Below are positions 40,404 to 52,629 of a stretch of DNA of 64,000 nt, piece by piece; position 1 is the stretch's first letter, and each line of letters starts with the position of its first letter. The DNA is from Aplectana chamaeleonis. Lineage: Eukaryota > Nematoda > Chromadorea > Rhabditida > Cosmocercidae. Made by a program: the position numbers and the translations under genes. The notes under the pieces were generated by a model, which saw only the letters and a program-made list of their open reading frames with translations, was not told the DNA's origin and ran no database searches. The DNA is taken from contig JAPDOI010000193.1 of assembly GCA_029168955.1 (NCBI GenBank), positions 434,001-498,000 of the forward strand, in the 5' to 3' direction.

Positions 40404-40627
40404 TCGTTTTGTTTTCTATATGCCTTCGAGGTTTTTGGGTGGCAATATTTATTCGTCGGCCTTACGTTTCGAAGTTTCGCTCTACTGGTCTCGTGCGAAG
40501 CAGACCGCGCTCTGCTCGTTTGGTGGTCCGATGTGCCTCTGATGACGACGACCCTGTCGAAACGTAAGGCCGACGAATAAATATTGCCACCTTAAAACCT
40601 CGAAGGCGTACAGAAAACAAAACAAGA
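40404..40627. mobile_element. Fold-back element with 68-bp arms
   Basis: CTTGTTTTGTTTTC-like and GGCAATATTTATTCGTCGGC in the left arm (40404-40472) are reversed in the right arm (40557-40627). About 85 bp of unpaired centre. Confidence 0.65.
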
Positions 40628-40847
40628 TTAACTCACCATGCCGAGGTTGCAAGACAGGAGAAGTTGGAGACTGAAACACTTTGCTGTTGTTACCAATAAA
40701 CTCGCAAGTCTGGAGAAAGACCTCTCCAAGGCAAGGCTTGTACCTAGCATAAAATACAAAAAATTTGTTCACTGGGGGACCGGGGACCTGCGCCTTCCCC
40801 CAACCGGCGCTCAAGCGTGAGGCACACTGTGATAGTCTCACCTTACG

Positions 40848-41312
40848 TTCGAAGGCAGTGTTCACGATAAGTATCATATTTGAGTTCTACTCAAAAATGG
40901 AGTCGTTTGGTCGCGAGTTGGCGAATAGTGAAGAAACTGCCAAGAGAGCTCGCGGAACAAGCTACAATAACGGTTTCTAACGTACATACAGGTTCAGGAT
41001 GCGACGAGCTTACGCGCCCTGCTAGATTCCGCAAGCGCTCGCTAATGGCAAAATGAGCCCGAATCGATCAGGCTGGACGTGACGGAGTTGCTTGTCATCG
41101 AAAACGTTCGTGGCGCTACAAGCTCGTAAGAATGGGGCAGGGCGGGCCAAGCAGGCGTACTGGGCTAACGAAATCCTCACTTCGCCGCCGTTTTTGTCGT
41201 CTTGTGGCCCGTTTCGCTGCTTTCTTCGACGCTGCCCCCTCTAGCATCTGCCAGTGTATGGTTTCACACTGAAAGCTCGAAAACGAGATTTATCGTGAAC
41301 ACGGCCTTTAAG
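40848..41312. mobile_element. TTAA-type MITE (AGGCAGTGTTCACGAT family), copy 1
   Basis: The left end GAAGGCAGTGTTCACGATAA is mirrored by TTATCGTGAACACGGCCTTTAA. The left target reads TTCG rather than TTAA. 465 bp, no coding frame. Confidence 0.6.
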
Positions 41313-41637
41313 CCTGGTTTTGAGGATTATAGTTTTCTGCAGAAATAGGTATTGCTCATGAAGCATATCTGCAACCAGCTGTATTCTAGCTAGCATCGTT
41401 CTTTTTTTAGATTTCTCTCCGTAGCGCTGATTGGAACTTGGGACTTCCCCTTGTTTGGCGTATAATTGGCCTGCGTTGCACCAGATAAGTCCGTTCTACG
41501 TCCGGAGTTCAGACGTTGCGCGAGCTTCTATCTCTAATTCTAAATAGGGTTTTAGCGTCTTTAAAGCTACTGCATGAGCAATGTCTTTGCGGAGATTTTT
41601 TTTTGTAGTTTAGAAAGTCCTTGTATTCAAATGAAAA

Positions 41638-41786
<149 letters not shown>

Positions 41787-42041
41787 GTAATGGCAGGAAT
41801 TTTTTAAAGTCAATGTTTTCGTGAACGAAAAAATAATGCCTAGTTGCTCTAAACTATTTTCCAAGTTTGCGTCATCGATTTTAATCAGTTTTTATTCATG
41901 CATACGTAGCTGGCAGCATTTGTAAATCTGGCGGCATTAGCACCGACGTTTTCAGTTTGAATGAATTTTCGAGTGAGAACTTCGGTTGGTTTCTTGAGAC
42001 TAGGTGTGCGTGGAGATCATATTCAATAGTGATATTGTCTC

Positions 42042-42987
42042 TTAAAGGCAGTGTTCACGATGATTTTCGTCCGCGAGTTTTTCACATAAAACAATGCGCT
42101 GGCCTCCAAGTGTTACCAAAATTACGAAGAAGTGGCGAGAAACGCATTAAAACGTCGTATTTCAGTGTCATTATTCTTTAACATGGGCTAGTTCTTCGGT
42201 CGGATGAACATGTTAATGGTGGTTGTCACCGTTGGAAAACTGTGTCAATCGAAAATAGAAAAATATTTCTTGCAAAGCAGAATCAGTTAGGGCTCTAAAG
42301 AAGGGACAGAGAGTAAAGAATTGCAAAGGACGCGTCCACAAAAGATTTCGTTTTCACAACAAACAATTCCTGTGACACTTAAGAGGCGGGGTGATACTCA
42401 AAGGCATCGTTCGTGCTGGAAACCAATTTTGATTTTTCAGGCTCATTTTCATGAATGAGCCCGGTAGACCACACTGGTAAACTTTGGCGAGTCAAAAAAG
42501 TTGGGTTACGAGGTTGGAAGGGGTTAAAGATGGGGATCCGCCACCAAATCCCACCAGTCATCTAGCACTTTTTCATAGAATATTGATGCGACTGTCAAAC
42601 AACATGAAAAACAGTTGCGACACAAACTCCACATGCAGAAAAACTTCAAAAATTTCAATGACGAGGCCTTTAAATGCAGAAAAACTTCAAAAACGATTTT
42701 GGCGCGAAATTCAAATCCATATTTACAATGTGTTCTAAGTGAGTTTTCTTTACAATTGAAGGTTCCTCATGGGCCATTTCGACATTTTTGTTCACTAGAG
42801 AGGCCAAGGTACACAAAGACACAAAAAATATTATACGCTTTTCTACGCATACGATGCCTTTAAGGATTTCGCGTACTTTTGTTGCGTTTTTCTCAATTTC
42901 TACGTAATTTTAGATCTACACGGGGGCCAGTTAATCGATATAGCGAATAATCTTAAAGTTGAAGATTTTCGTGAACACTGCCTTTAA
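42042..42987. mobile_element. TTAA-type MITE (AGGCAGTGTTCACGAT family), copy 2
   Basis: TTAAAGGCAGTGTTCACGA at the left pairs with its exact reverse at the right end. Both ends have intact TTAA. 946 bp, longer than its relatives, and includes a short internal duplication (ATGCAGAAAAACTTCAAAAA, about 42631 and 42673). No coding frame. Confidence 0.75.
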
Positions 42988-43033
42988 GCGGGCTCGCCCA
43001 ATGTTTCCAAAGGGATGCCTGTTGTAAATATTT

Positions 43034-43198
43034 ATGGAAGGGTGGCGTTACCGGACGTCATTGAGGGGGTTTCATATTCGAGGGAAGCTTCGCGAACAAT
43101 TCATAAACGGATCTGTTGCTCGAAGGGCTGTCGTTGACAGAGGTCTCATTGACAGCAATCAACTTTATGGTGAAACCTGCTTTCAGCTCAGAAGGTAA
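43034..43198 (+). CDS. Unrecognised 54-residue open frame between two MITEs
   Basis: ATG at 43034, TAA at 43196. The product is basic (RGKLREQFINGSVARRAVV..GETCFQLR) and the frame ends at a donor-like AGAAG/GTAAAT. It occupies the 364 bp between two mobile elements. No family recognised; exon or chance. Confidence 0.2.
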   Translation: MEGWRYRTSLRGFHIRGKLREQFINGSVARRAVVDRGLIDSNQLYGETCFQLRR

Positions 43199-43351
43199 AT
43201 CGGGAACAGTCGTTTGTAAATTTCACCTTCGAGAAATTGTACTGCAGCGGGATTCCTGATTTATATTTTCTTGTAAAAATATTCTTTGAGGGTGTATTAG
43301 TTTTTCGAAAAGACTGTGTAAAATAAATAGACCCTTTTATTTGATGGAGCA

Positions 43352-43815
43352 TTAAAGGCACAGTACACCCTTAGATATGAATTTTGAGATTTTCATGTAA
43401 TTGTGTAGAAGACCCCTCCTGTATAACACGTGCCAAATTCGAGATCTCAATTCCTCCAAATAAGCGAGATATAAGCGACCACCACAGGAACGACCCCCTA
43501 ACAGATTTTCGAACTCGATAGCGGCTCAATGGGTGGATGAATTCCAACAAGTCGTCGTTCTTCAGTCCATTGTCGGGCTGTCTCCTTATCGTGTTTCGCT
43601 CTCGTGCAACGATTGCGAAGGAAGAGAAATACAGGCCTGAGACAACTCGTCCACCAATTTTTTACCCTCAAAATCTAGGCATTTTTGAAGAGCCATAACT
43701 CTGTTGAAAGGGGGTCTTGGACGATTTCAGAGATACCTCTGTGATCAGCGTGTGACTCTCTCCAAGATAAGCATAAAATCTGAAAATTAATTTTCTGGGT
43801 GTCCTGCGCCTTTAA
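43352..43815. mobile_element. TTAA-flanked MITE (AGGCACAGTACACCC type), copy 2
   Basis: TTAAAGGCACAGTACACCC at the left pairs with GGGTGTCCTGCGCCTTTAA at the right. The body is collinear with 4868-5359 apart from short indels. 464 bp, no coding capacity. Confidence 0.75.
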
Positions 43816-45683
43816 ATCTCGAATTTTTGTTCTAATAAAAATGACTTTTAGTCTAAACTGCTGTCTCGTGCTGTTTGAATACGCTGCGTAAGGTTTACGT
43901 ACTTAATACGGGTGTTCTGTAATGCACGAGCAACAGTGTAGTTTTGCTGAGAGATTTTTCTTTTTGAAATGTTCTGTAGTGCAAAATGTAGAGATTGATT
44001 GCAGTATTGGAAAAACGGAGGAAAATCTGGACAAGAGGCGCTATGAAAACATCGTGAACGTGTTTGCTGAGAAACGACAAGTACTCTCTCAAATCTTTCA
44101 TCATTCGGATCGCTTCTTTTGATGTTGTTTCGATGGATGATTTTTCGAAATGTTATTTGATCTTCTGAATTTCTGCATTCATGGTGAGATTTCCCAAAGA
44201 AAGAAAATCGGCTGGTGTTCTACAAATGAATATTTCTGTGAGAATTGATGATGTCAAAAGTGGATGAGACGCGGGACGTATTCTATACGGATATAGGAAC
44301 TGCGGAGTGGTTTCTAGTGTATTTATTCGCGGTACATATACTTGAAGTTTCAAACACACTCTAAAGATACTGTTTATGAGAAAAAGTCGAAATCGTTCAC
44401 TAGTTTCTGAAAAAAAAAACTGAATTTCGGGTAGCGACATTTGTCCAAAAGACCTTGAAAAAGTTATAAGGCAGAAACATAATACATCAGTAGAGAAACG
44501 AGTGTAGTGTTATTCACAAAAAGTTTAGAATGAAAATGAATCTCTTTTTTTTTGGACAATTTGTCAACTGACTTCGGAACCAGGGATATGCGGAAAAAAA
44601 TTGGAGACAGAAAACAGAAAAAAAGTCTCCAAAAACTGGCAGAAAACAGGAAACAGAAATTTTTCTCCAAAAATGAATAAGTAGTGTTCAGCGTACAGTA
44701 TTTGAGATTTTTTACAGCGTTGAACTTCTTGCACATTTTTCTGTGATAAATGGTTCCGTTGCGCAATATCCGAAGACCAACAGTTGACCAGATGAAGGAA
44801 TGTAGACACCCGAAAGGGGCAGATTGTAAGTGAAATTTGTCCCTCTAACCTCCCTTTTCCTGAGACAATAACACTCGATCAATTGATCAGAAGCTGATTA
44901 TGTGCAAAGCGAACATAGATTGAGTCGAGGCAGAAATGACCTTGTCCTAGTGTACATATTTTGACGATAATTTCGAGATAATTGCTGGGTTGAACACTGT
45001 ACTACTCCTCAACGACCTAGAGTCACGTTCTGCGCGTGCGCGCCGCGGGAGTTTAAATGTCCTAGCGCGCCGCTCACTAAACCATGGCGGGTTTGCTCGT
45101 AACTCTTAAACAGCTTCAACAACTGCATGGGCACCTCATCATTAATTTCATTGCACTTCATTTTATTCAAATTCAGCATCTTCCTGCGTTGGAATTATTT
45201 GAAACACGAGGTTGGAAATTGCGTGAATGGCACAGTTGGGAAAAACTTGACCCCACCCCACTTTAGCAGTGACACTGGAGTATTGTCAGTGTCTACCCAC
45301 ATTCAAAAAGTATTTATACTTGAACGCCGCGCCAGAGCGGGCTCCATTAGCTGGCGCTAAGTCGTATTCTAACTTTTTATTGTTATCGTGCAATAAAATT
45401 GGAGTTTTCGCGTCAATTGGCTGGATAACATACCCCTTCTGAGGGAATCTTCAACTTTATACCCTTAGTTAAGGGTTAGCACTATAGGATAAAGAAAAAG
45501 ACTCGGCTTTTTCCCTATTGGAATACGCAGCACATTCGACGTCTATGCCATAGAGACTTGGATACCTCTCAGGGCTATACAGTGGCATGCGGGGGTCAGC
45601 CGATTTCCCAGTCATATCCTTCATCTCCTTACATGATTCTAGTTCCAATTCAAGAGCTGCGTAGGGTTAGTGGATCTGGTTGA
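43816..45683. other. Unassigned stretch
   Basis: No recognised repeat family. A small frame at 45084-45266 begins in a good start context (AAACCATGG) after a CpG-rich patch, but its product is unrecognised and support is weak. Confidence 0.3.
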
Positions 45684-45758
45684 CCCTGGGCGAGGATCCA
45701 ACCCTGCCGTGTCGAGCGAGCAGCAGCGCATCCTGCCACTACACCACCACAGCTCGGG
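45684..45758 (-). ncRNA. tRNA-like sequence (SINE head or tRNA pseudogene)
   Basis: On the minus strand TGGTGTAGTGG (A-box form) is followed at the expected spacing by GGTTGGATCC (B-box form, usual GGTTCGAATCC). The acceptor stem does not close well and no CCA-adjacent stem is seen, so a working tRNA is unlikely. Confidence 0.3.
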
Positions 45759-46158
45759 TAGCCACCGTAGCGAGATAGACGAGTTAACCATGAGGTGCTG
45801 CAGAGAATAAGGGGGAGGTTTTCTAAACCGTCTACCGTCGCCAAACGTATGGGTTTACTTTCTATGAGTCCGACCCCTTGTCTATGGAGTCAATTTGCAT
45901 CAAGTCGTGATTTATGGTTTCCTTCTGTTTTCTGCCCATATTCGCCTATTTCTACAGAAAACAGAAAAAAATGGTCAAAAATGGGCAGAAAACAGAAAAT
46001 TCCACACTCCACCACCCGTTCGGAACTGATGGTTAGAAAAAATTGATTTTTTTTGTGATTTTCATCTTATTTTTCTTGTAATTCACAACATACCCCTTAC
46101 CCTACTGACGTGCGTCAGAGACATGGCGCGAAATTTGTAGAGATTTTCGACGTTTTTT

Positions 46159-46268
46159 TTCAGTACTTTCGCCAGTTGGGGTTATGACGTATATTACCGC
46201 CTGAAGGATTTGAGTCCATCAGGCCGTAATGTACGTCCTATCCCCAACTGGCGAAAGTACTGAAAGCG
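46159..46268. repeat. Short fold-back repeat
   Basis: TTTCAGTACTTTCGCCAGTT at the left and its reverse complement at the right enclose a further paired segment (GGGGTTATGACGTA). About 110 bp. The flanks 45759-46158 and 46269-47504 show nothing recognised. Confidence 0.65.
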
Positions 46269-47504
46269 CCCTTTTTCAATAGGTCCTTTCGCACTAATTT
46301 TTTGGACGTGAAGAATTATTTTAAATCCTGATGAGAAGGGATATGTAACGGTATAATTCTCACTATGCCTCGAGTTGGAAATCTGGTGTGTATTTTCAAA
46401 GTTGTTCTCTTCTGAGCGAATGCTTTGTGAAATATTGATTCTCGTCAAACTGCTGTTCAGTCTTAGTTTTGATGCTTTCCTCCAATCATTCGTAATACAG
46501 ATTGTAAAAGTGGGCAAAGGTTCATAACCATTCTGTTTTTCCTAAAACCCTCCTTAAATGCGACGCTAATTTATTGCTTGAAATGTGAGTAATGACGGCT
46601 TTCGTGGCATGAAAGGGATTAGTTGTGTGCTGCGCGTGAAAGTGGCTGTGTTGGTGGCTGGCGATGGTGTTGTGGTCGGCTGGGACTAGAGCTCTGGCAC
46701 TTCGTTCATTCGCAAATCGACCGGCGAGTCTCCGGGCACAGGGTGTCCGTCCTTTGACTGCGATTAATTGGTTCTGCGATTCAGAGTGAGTCCGCATTAT
46801 ATGAAGTGTGGCCCTAGACAAACTCACCTTTTCGTCCCTGAAGTCCTCTCGACCGATTTTTTTTAAAGTATTTTTCGCTTTTGCAATCTATCATCACTCT
46901 TTGGACTAATTTTCTTCTGCATTGGTGATGTGGCTCAGTAGCTTAGGTTGGTCCTCCCATTAGATTGCAAAGAACACCTAGCCTTTCTCCTGAAACTAGA
47001 GAAATTTTTAATGATTTCCATAAACTGCTAGATTGCGAATTTTGTTAGTTTTGCTATGTAGAGGATCTTGCCGTAACCTCGCAATATTCAAATTTTCGGC
47101 TTGCTGATGGTTTTTATCCTGTTTATGTATAAAGCTTCGGCCTATTTCGAAGAGGAAACATGGCATTTCCTTTTGTTTTCAAGAGTCCAAGGCATTATTC
47201 TCGGCACAGCATCCTTCATTTTGGAGCAGCCGCTCAACATTCAGGAACAACTTTGATTGGCAGTTTCTCGTCCATTCCATTCGTCTCAGCCGCCATCGTT
47301 ACACTTTTTTCTTTCAAGTCTGCTTGCAAGAGTGACTGACTTTTTGTTTGCCTGAGCCTTGTCGTTGTTGTTCGAATGCCTGTTTTTGTTAAATTTATCA
47401 ACTTACTGACTAACGAAAGTTTGTTGAATCGTATTCCGTCCATGAGTACATATAGAAACTTGTTAGCCGTCAGTTTGGTGAACCTCGATAATTTCTCGCT
47501 CTTA

Positions 47505-49107
47505 CAAGGGAAGTATACAAGGGTAGGTCGGATCTGCCAAAACGACTAGTGTCGTCAGTATCTATTGTGGCTCAGTAGTAAAACTGCGCAGTATCCCGCC
47601 CCGAGCTGCAGGTTCCGAGAAGTTACAAGCTTGAAAAGGTCTTTTTTGTGCTTTTTGTACCTTCCAAAAAGCGCATTAGTCTTTCGAAAATCCGGAAACG
47701 GATCTCATAATCGTGTTCAGCGCCCAAAACTACCCCCCTAGGCAAAGTTTGGGTGAAGGAACATTGTTTTGGACTTGTGCGGGTTTTCGGGTGGGCGTTT
47801 ATTTATACCGATTAGATTGCTTTGGAAGCGTTCAGGGGGGTTTTTTGGAGTGCTGATCACGAATCTGTGGTTTATGAGTCGAGTTTCCGAAGTTTTCGGC
47901 TAATTTCGTTTGAAGCTGCCCAACCGGGGAAAATTTCGAGGGAAAAACGCCACTTTCGAGATTTCCGGATTTCTACGATAGATATGTCTCAAAATCATTC
48001 TCTGAGGGTTATTTGGAGTGTAAAACACGAATCTGGAGTCCGTTTATAGGTTTTCTGCAGATTACGGTTGATTACTGTGGGTGGACGGTAGTTTGGTGAA
48101 AATCTCAGATTTTAATCAAAATTTGTTTGCGGGGTTAATCGGGGTGGTGAATACGAAATTAACGTCCGTTTGTCGATTTTCAAAATACTAAGTTGGGTTT
48201 TGTCCCCTAAATGACATGTTACCTACCGTAACGTACAGTAAACCTCAAAATTTCGACAAATGGACTCCAGATTCGTGTTCACCACCCGAGATTACCCCTA
48301 CATACAACTTTTGAGCTAAATTCGAGAAAATTCTTTGTCTCTTTTTTTTGCAAAAAAAGGCCTGAAAAATGTTCCAGATTTGCCCTAGAATTCTTCCAGG
48401 GGAACTTTTAGGGGCGCTGATCACTAATCTTTGGTTTATTAGTAGATTTTCCGAAGTTTTCGGCTACTTTGTTCAAAGCTTCCCAGCCGGGGAAAATTTC
48501 GAGGGAGAGACACCACTTTCGAGATTTTCGGAGTGCTACGGTAGATATTGCTCAAATTGTCCCTCTGGTTCTATTTGGAGTGCTGAACACGAATCTGAAG
48601 TCCGTACATCGATTTTTGTGCAAATTACGGTAGATTACGGTGGGTATACGGTAGTTTGATCAAAATCTCAGATTTTATTATTTTTTCATTTTTTTTTTTT
48701 TTTACAAAAATTGTATATGGAGGTTTTTCGGGATGGAGAACAGGGATTTGACGTCCGTTTGTCGATTTACAGGATACTAAGGTGGCTTTTGCCCCCTAAA
48801 TGACATGTTACCTACCGTAACCGACAGCAAACCTCGAAACTTCGACAAATGGACTCCAGATTCGTGTTCACCACCCTGTATTACCCCTACATACAAGTTT
48901 CGGGCTAAATCCGAAAAAAATTTTTAAAACTCGCAAAAAATGCCTGATGGGTACCCTTGCCTTTTCGCGAGACTTGAAAAATGCTCATAACTTTTTTGAA
49001 CCTGCAGCCCGGCGGGATACTGCGCATTTTTACTATTGAGCCAGAAGAGATACTAACGATACTAGTCGTTTTGGCAGATCCGACCTACGCTTTATATACC
49101 TCCCTTG
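47505..49107. mobile_element. TTA-flanked long-inverted-end element alpha, copy 1
   Basis: The ends CAAGGGAAGTATAC and, reversed, CAAGGGAGGTATAT lie between TTA trinucleotides (47502-47504 and 49108-49110). The inverted arms extend about 140 bp to the ACAAGCTTGAAAAGGTC region. The body holds two tandem, diverged copies of a roughly 540-bp unit (about 47822-48345 and 48370-48925). No transposase is present. A 3-bp TTA duplication suggests PIF/Harbinger-type mobilisation. Confidence 0.75.
47568..47620 (+). other. tRNA-promoter-like A and B boxes inside the alpha arm
   Basis: TGGCTCAGTAG (47568-47578) and GGTTCCGAGA (47611-47620) lie 33 bp apart, the spacing of internal pol III promoters. The inverted right arm carries the same pair, as does the other alpha copy. 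Similarity to boxes alone does not prove transcription. Confidence 0.3.
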
Positions 49108-49110
49108 TTA

Positions 49111-50205
49111 GGAGGAAATATCTTTTATCTTGCATGAAAAAGATGTCAATGAAAAGAAAACAATATTTCTACAAATTAAGATCGGTATTTCAAGAAGTTT
49201 GGAAACGTTGATGGTTTCAAATGCATGTGTTTGAGGACTTTTAATTTCGGTCTTTTTGGTTTCTGGTCTGCGTACATGAATACCTGTGTTTGATATCCGC
49301 TGTCAAAAATTTCTACGAGATTGTATACCTGACAAGAAGGGAGTGGGAAGATTTCTAATGCGGGAGCTGTCCTTAAGTGTCTCTATCGATTTTGCTACAC
49401 AATGTGGTGCGTGGTTATTAAGTATGCAATAAACAAGTTTTTTTCGCTCACTTCGTGCTCTCGACGCGTTTAACCCGCAGTAAGCTTGCCTTACTTTCAA
49501 ATGTCAGTATTCCTTACTTGTGACGTGAGCGATTTGGGATTATGAGCTTTACGTCGCCGTCGCCATGAGCCGCGTCTCCCAACATTTTCTTTAAAAAAAA
49601 CTGCTACAGGCAACCTCTTTTTCCCGCTAACCGCGGAGAACATCAACGTTTTCTCGATTTTTTTTATTCTTCCAAATCTTTTGCGCGCTTTAGCCTTCTT
49701 TGTGCTTGTTTCCTGCAAATTTGCAATCGTTCATACAGAAAGAAACATTTATTTTTGTGGAGAGTTATGAATAGAGATGTCAGAAATGAAACATGTATCC
49801 GCTACCATGTGCTGCAGTTAACATTTCTCGGAGGTTTTACCTTGTTTCTGACCGTGTATCATGAAACACTTGGGGGCAGATGTAACTGGTAACTATGTTC
49901 TTTCTATAGTCTACAGCAATGGAAGTAGGACCTGGTGAGGTTGCGGACTCTTCCTAACATACTGTAGTCTGATTGTGTTATCACTCATTTTTTCGAAATA
50001 ACATATTGGTTAGTGAGTTTTTGTTTCCACTTTCACATTTTCAGCTGTTTTCATTGCCTCCGCATTTGTAGTCATATCGGTGAAAACACAGACTCACCGA
50101 TCCATCACAGCTGTTTCGTAAAAATGAGTGATACCACTAACAAACTATCGTATGGTAGGACCAGTCCGCAATCTCACCATGTCCTACTTCCACTGTTCTA
50201 GACTA
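49111..50205. other. Unassigned stretch
   Basis: No recognised repeat, RNA or coding block. Confidence 0.35.
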
Positions 50206-51283
50206 TACAGTGCTTCTCTCTGCCAAATTCCAGTCCGCAATTGCGTCTCGACACGCTTTGCGGCCGCGCGCTTTCGAGTCGGAAGAGTTTTTAGCGCCGC
50301 AGCCGCCGATCTGTTTACTCTTGGTGGGTTTTGGAAACTGGAAAGTAAACAAAATTGGAGTAAAGTGTATAAAAAAGCCACATCGAGTCCGCTTTGGCGC
50401 TGGAAACTCGACTGACTCGAGCGCATGCGGCCGCAAAGCGTGTCGAGACCAGGGATGAGCGCAACAAAAATATGAAATTTCGGAAATCGGTTTTCGGGTT
50501 TCGGAAATAAATTTTTTTTATCGGGTTTCGGAAATCGGGCGCGAAACGCCTGAAAATGCGCGGAAATGCGGGTTTCGGAACGCGAAACGCGGAAAAATTC
50601 AGAAATTATCTGACATTTTCCTCCTCCCAGATGACCCGATACAATACCGCTCGTAGGATTTGGTCAGAAAGCGAGCGAGGTCGGGTTTTCGCGTCTTTTT
50701 CGTCTTTTATGTATAACTCGCTCCAAACTCAAACTTTGAGCGAAACTAGGAAGATATTCATGATCCTGGCGCCAAGGGCTACCCATTGGTTCACTGTTTG
50801 TGGTGGTTTTGTTGAAAACTAAAAAGTTTCGCTGTAAGAAAGATTTGTGATTACAGTACCATGACGGTATGGGGCTCTACCGTCTCCGTATGCGTTTCCA
50901 TATGTCTACCGTATCTAGAGCTAGTTGATTACGAAATTTTCATGGTTCTCCACGAAATCCCGACAATGGCTATACATTTGGATAGCCCTCCACGCCAGGA
51001 TCATCAATATCTTCCTAGTTTCGCTCAAGATTGACTTCAAGACGAGATATACAAAAAGACGAAAAGACGCAAAAATCGGACCTCGCTCGCTTTCTGACCA
51101 AATCCTATGAGCGAGCAATATTATTTTCGCATTCCGCAGCGTTTTTTGCGGTTTTAGGAATGCGGAACGCGGAATGCCAAAAATGCGCGAAACTGCGGGT
51201 TTCGGAACGCGAAACGCGGAACTCCGCTCATCCCTGGTCGAGACGCAATTGCGGACCGGAATTCGGCCCAGATAAGCACAGTA
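50206..51283. mobile_element. Fold-back family beta, copy 3, interrupted
   Basis: The ends TACAGTGCTTC and GAAGCACAGTA-like GATAAGCACAGTA frame an element collinear with copy 1 once the 787-bp insertion at 50450-51236 is removed. The arms share GCGTCTCGACACGCTTTGCG. Confidence 0.75.
50450..51236. mobile_element. hAT-like non-autonomous element nested in family beta
   Basis: The ends are CAGGGATGAGCG and CGCTCATCCCTG. The 8-bp sequence GTCGAGAC occurs immediately on both sides (50442-50449 and 51237-51244) and only once in the uninterrupted homologue. An 8-bp duplication and CAGGG termini are hallmarks of hAT elements. Internally, GGATTTGGTCAGAAAGCGAG and neighbouring sequence are repeated in inverted orientation (about 50655-50830 and 50935-51110). 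No transposase. Confidence 0.85.
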
Positions 51284-51891
51284 CCTGTTGCGCAGGAATG
51301 GTCGGCTGAAAAAAGTGAGAATATCATTTTGCATTAGCCAACCTTTGATTTCGGTAATATAGTGAGTGATTTAGCACTGGAATAGCATTTGGTGCCCGAA
51401 AGTCGCTCTGTTGGTGTGTGTTATTCACAGCGTGAGTTGCACCCGAGCGAAACTGTGCCTGTGAGCAACTTCTATCGAAAATTGAACAAAGGAGAGCGGT
51501 GGGAATATTCAAATGTTAGCAGTTAGATTAGAATGGTTTAAACTGAAGATTAGATGCAGCTGTTTGGATAATTTTAGAATAACTATATTGTGAATTTTCT
51601 CAGGAACGGAAGTTATTGTCATTTTCTGCGAAAGAAAGTCTTGGAGAGCCCGAGAATCGGGGGGGGGGAATTGTTCCGAAAGATTCAAACGCTCTGTCGA
51701 AGTTGGATGAAAAATAGCTTTCAAAAAATTAATGATGAATACGATCAGTGAAGCAAAAACATGCATTGCATACAATATACCAGGTTTGCATGTAGGTTTC
51801 GTGGGATTTCCAAGACATGGCGTAACTAGCTTGCTGATTTGCGTAGCGTGTCAACTGAGGAAACATGTTGAAGCTGCATCAAAACTATCTA
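51284..51891. other. Unassigned stretch
   Basis: A run of G lies at 51660-51668. No gene or repeat family recognised. Confidence 0.35.
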
Positions 51892-52558
51892 AATATTTCC
51901 GAAAGTTTAGCTTCCTGGCAAAAGTAATGATTTGGCAATGTTATAACTACAAGAAATATAGAAGTTGACAAAATAAAATTTAAAAAAACAACTCGAAATA
52001 TGTTTGAAAATGATTTGGCACAAAATAACCAGAAGCAATGAAAAACTGGGAAATGTAGTGAAATGACCAAAACCGGATTTGGCGGTCATTCATAGGCCAA
52101 CTTTTGATAAGTAGTGACTGACGAGGGATTAAATTTTACAAGATTCTCCGTTAAACTTATCAAAGCGAAATCAAGCGCTCATCGGATTTGAGCGTAATAG
52201 TTGACCATAGTTGACCTAAGCTGATTTCCGTATTACAGCTTCAATGAAATGTTTTACGGTTTCTGTCGCGCGCTTGATTTCGCTTTGATAAGTTTAACGG
52301 AGAATCTTGTAAAATTTAATCCCTCGTCAGTCACTACTTATCAAAAGTTGGCCTATGAATGACCGCCAAATCCGGTTTTGGTCATTTCACTACATTTCCC
52401 AGTTTTTCATCACTTCTGGTTATTTTGTGCCAAATCATTTTCAAACATATTTCGAGTTGTTTTTTTAAATTTTATTTTGTCAACTTCTATATTTCTTGTA
52501 GTTATAACATTGCCAAATCATTACTTTTGCCAGGAAGCTAAACTTTCGGAAATTTCAT
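51892..52558. mobile_element. Long-arm fold-back family zeta, copy 2
   Basis: The arms are about 310 bp and nearly perfect over long runs (for example the CCTATGAATGACCGCCAAAT region). They share GCTTCCTGGC, ATGATTTGGC and CCGTTAAACTTATCAAA with copy 1 at 26563. The unpaired centre near 52200 is under 60 bp. Open frames over the arms mirror each other and are not genes. Confidence 0.8.
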
Positions 52559-52629
52559 ATATTTTTCCCAAAGGTTCCTTTGTGACCTGGTTTTTGCTTA
52601 GTAGTTCCCATTCTGGAGAGGCAAAACCT

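Noticed and set aside
47560..47630. Functional tRNA gene
   Set aside because: Box-like motifs only; no cloverleaf with a closed acceptor stem could be drawn.
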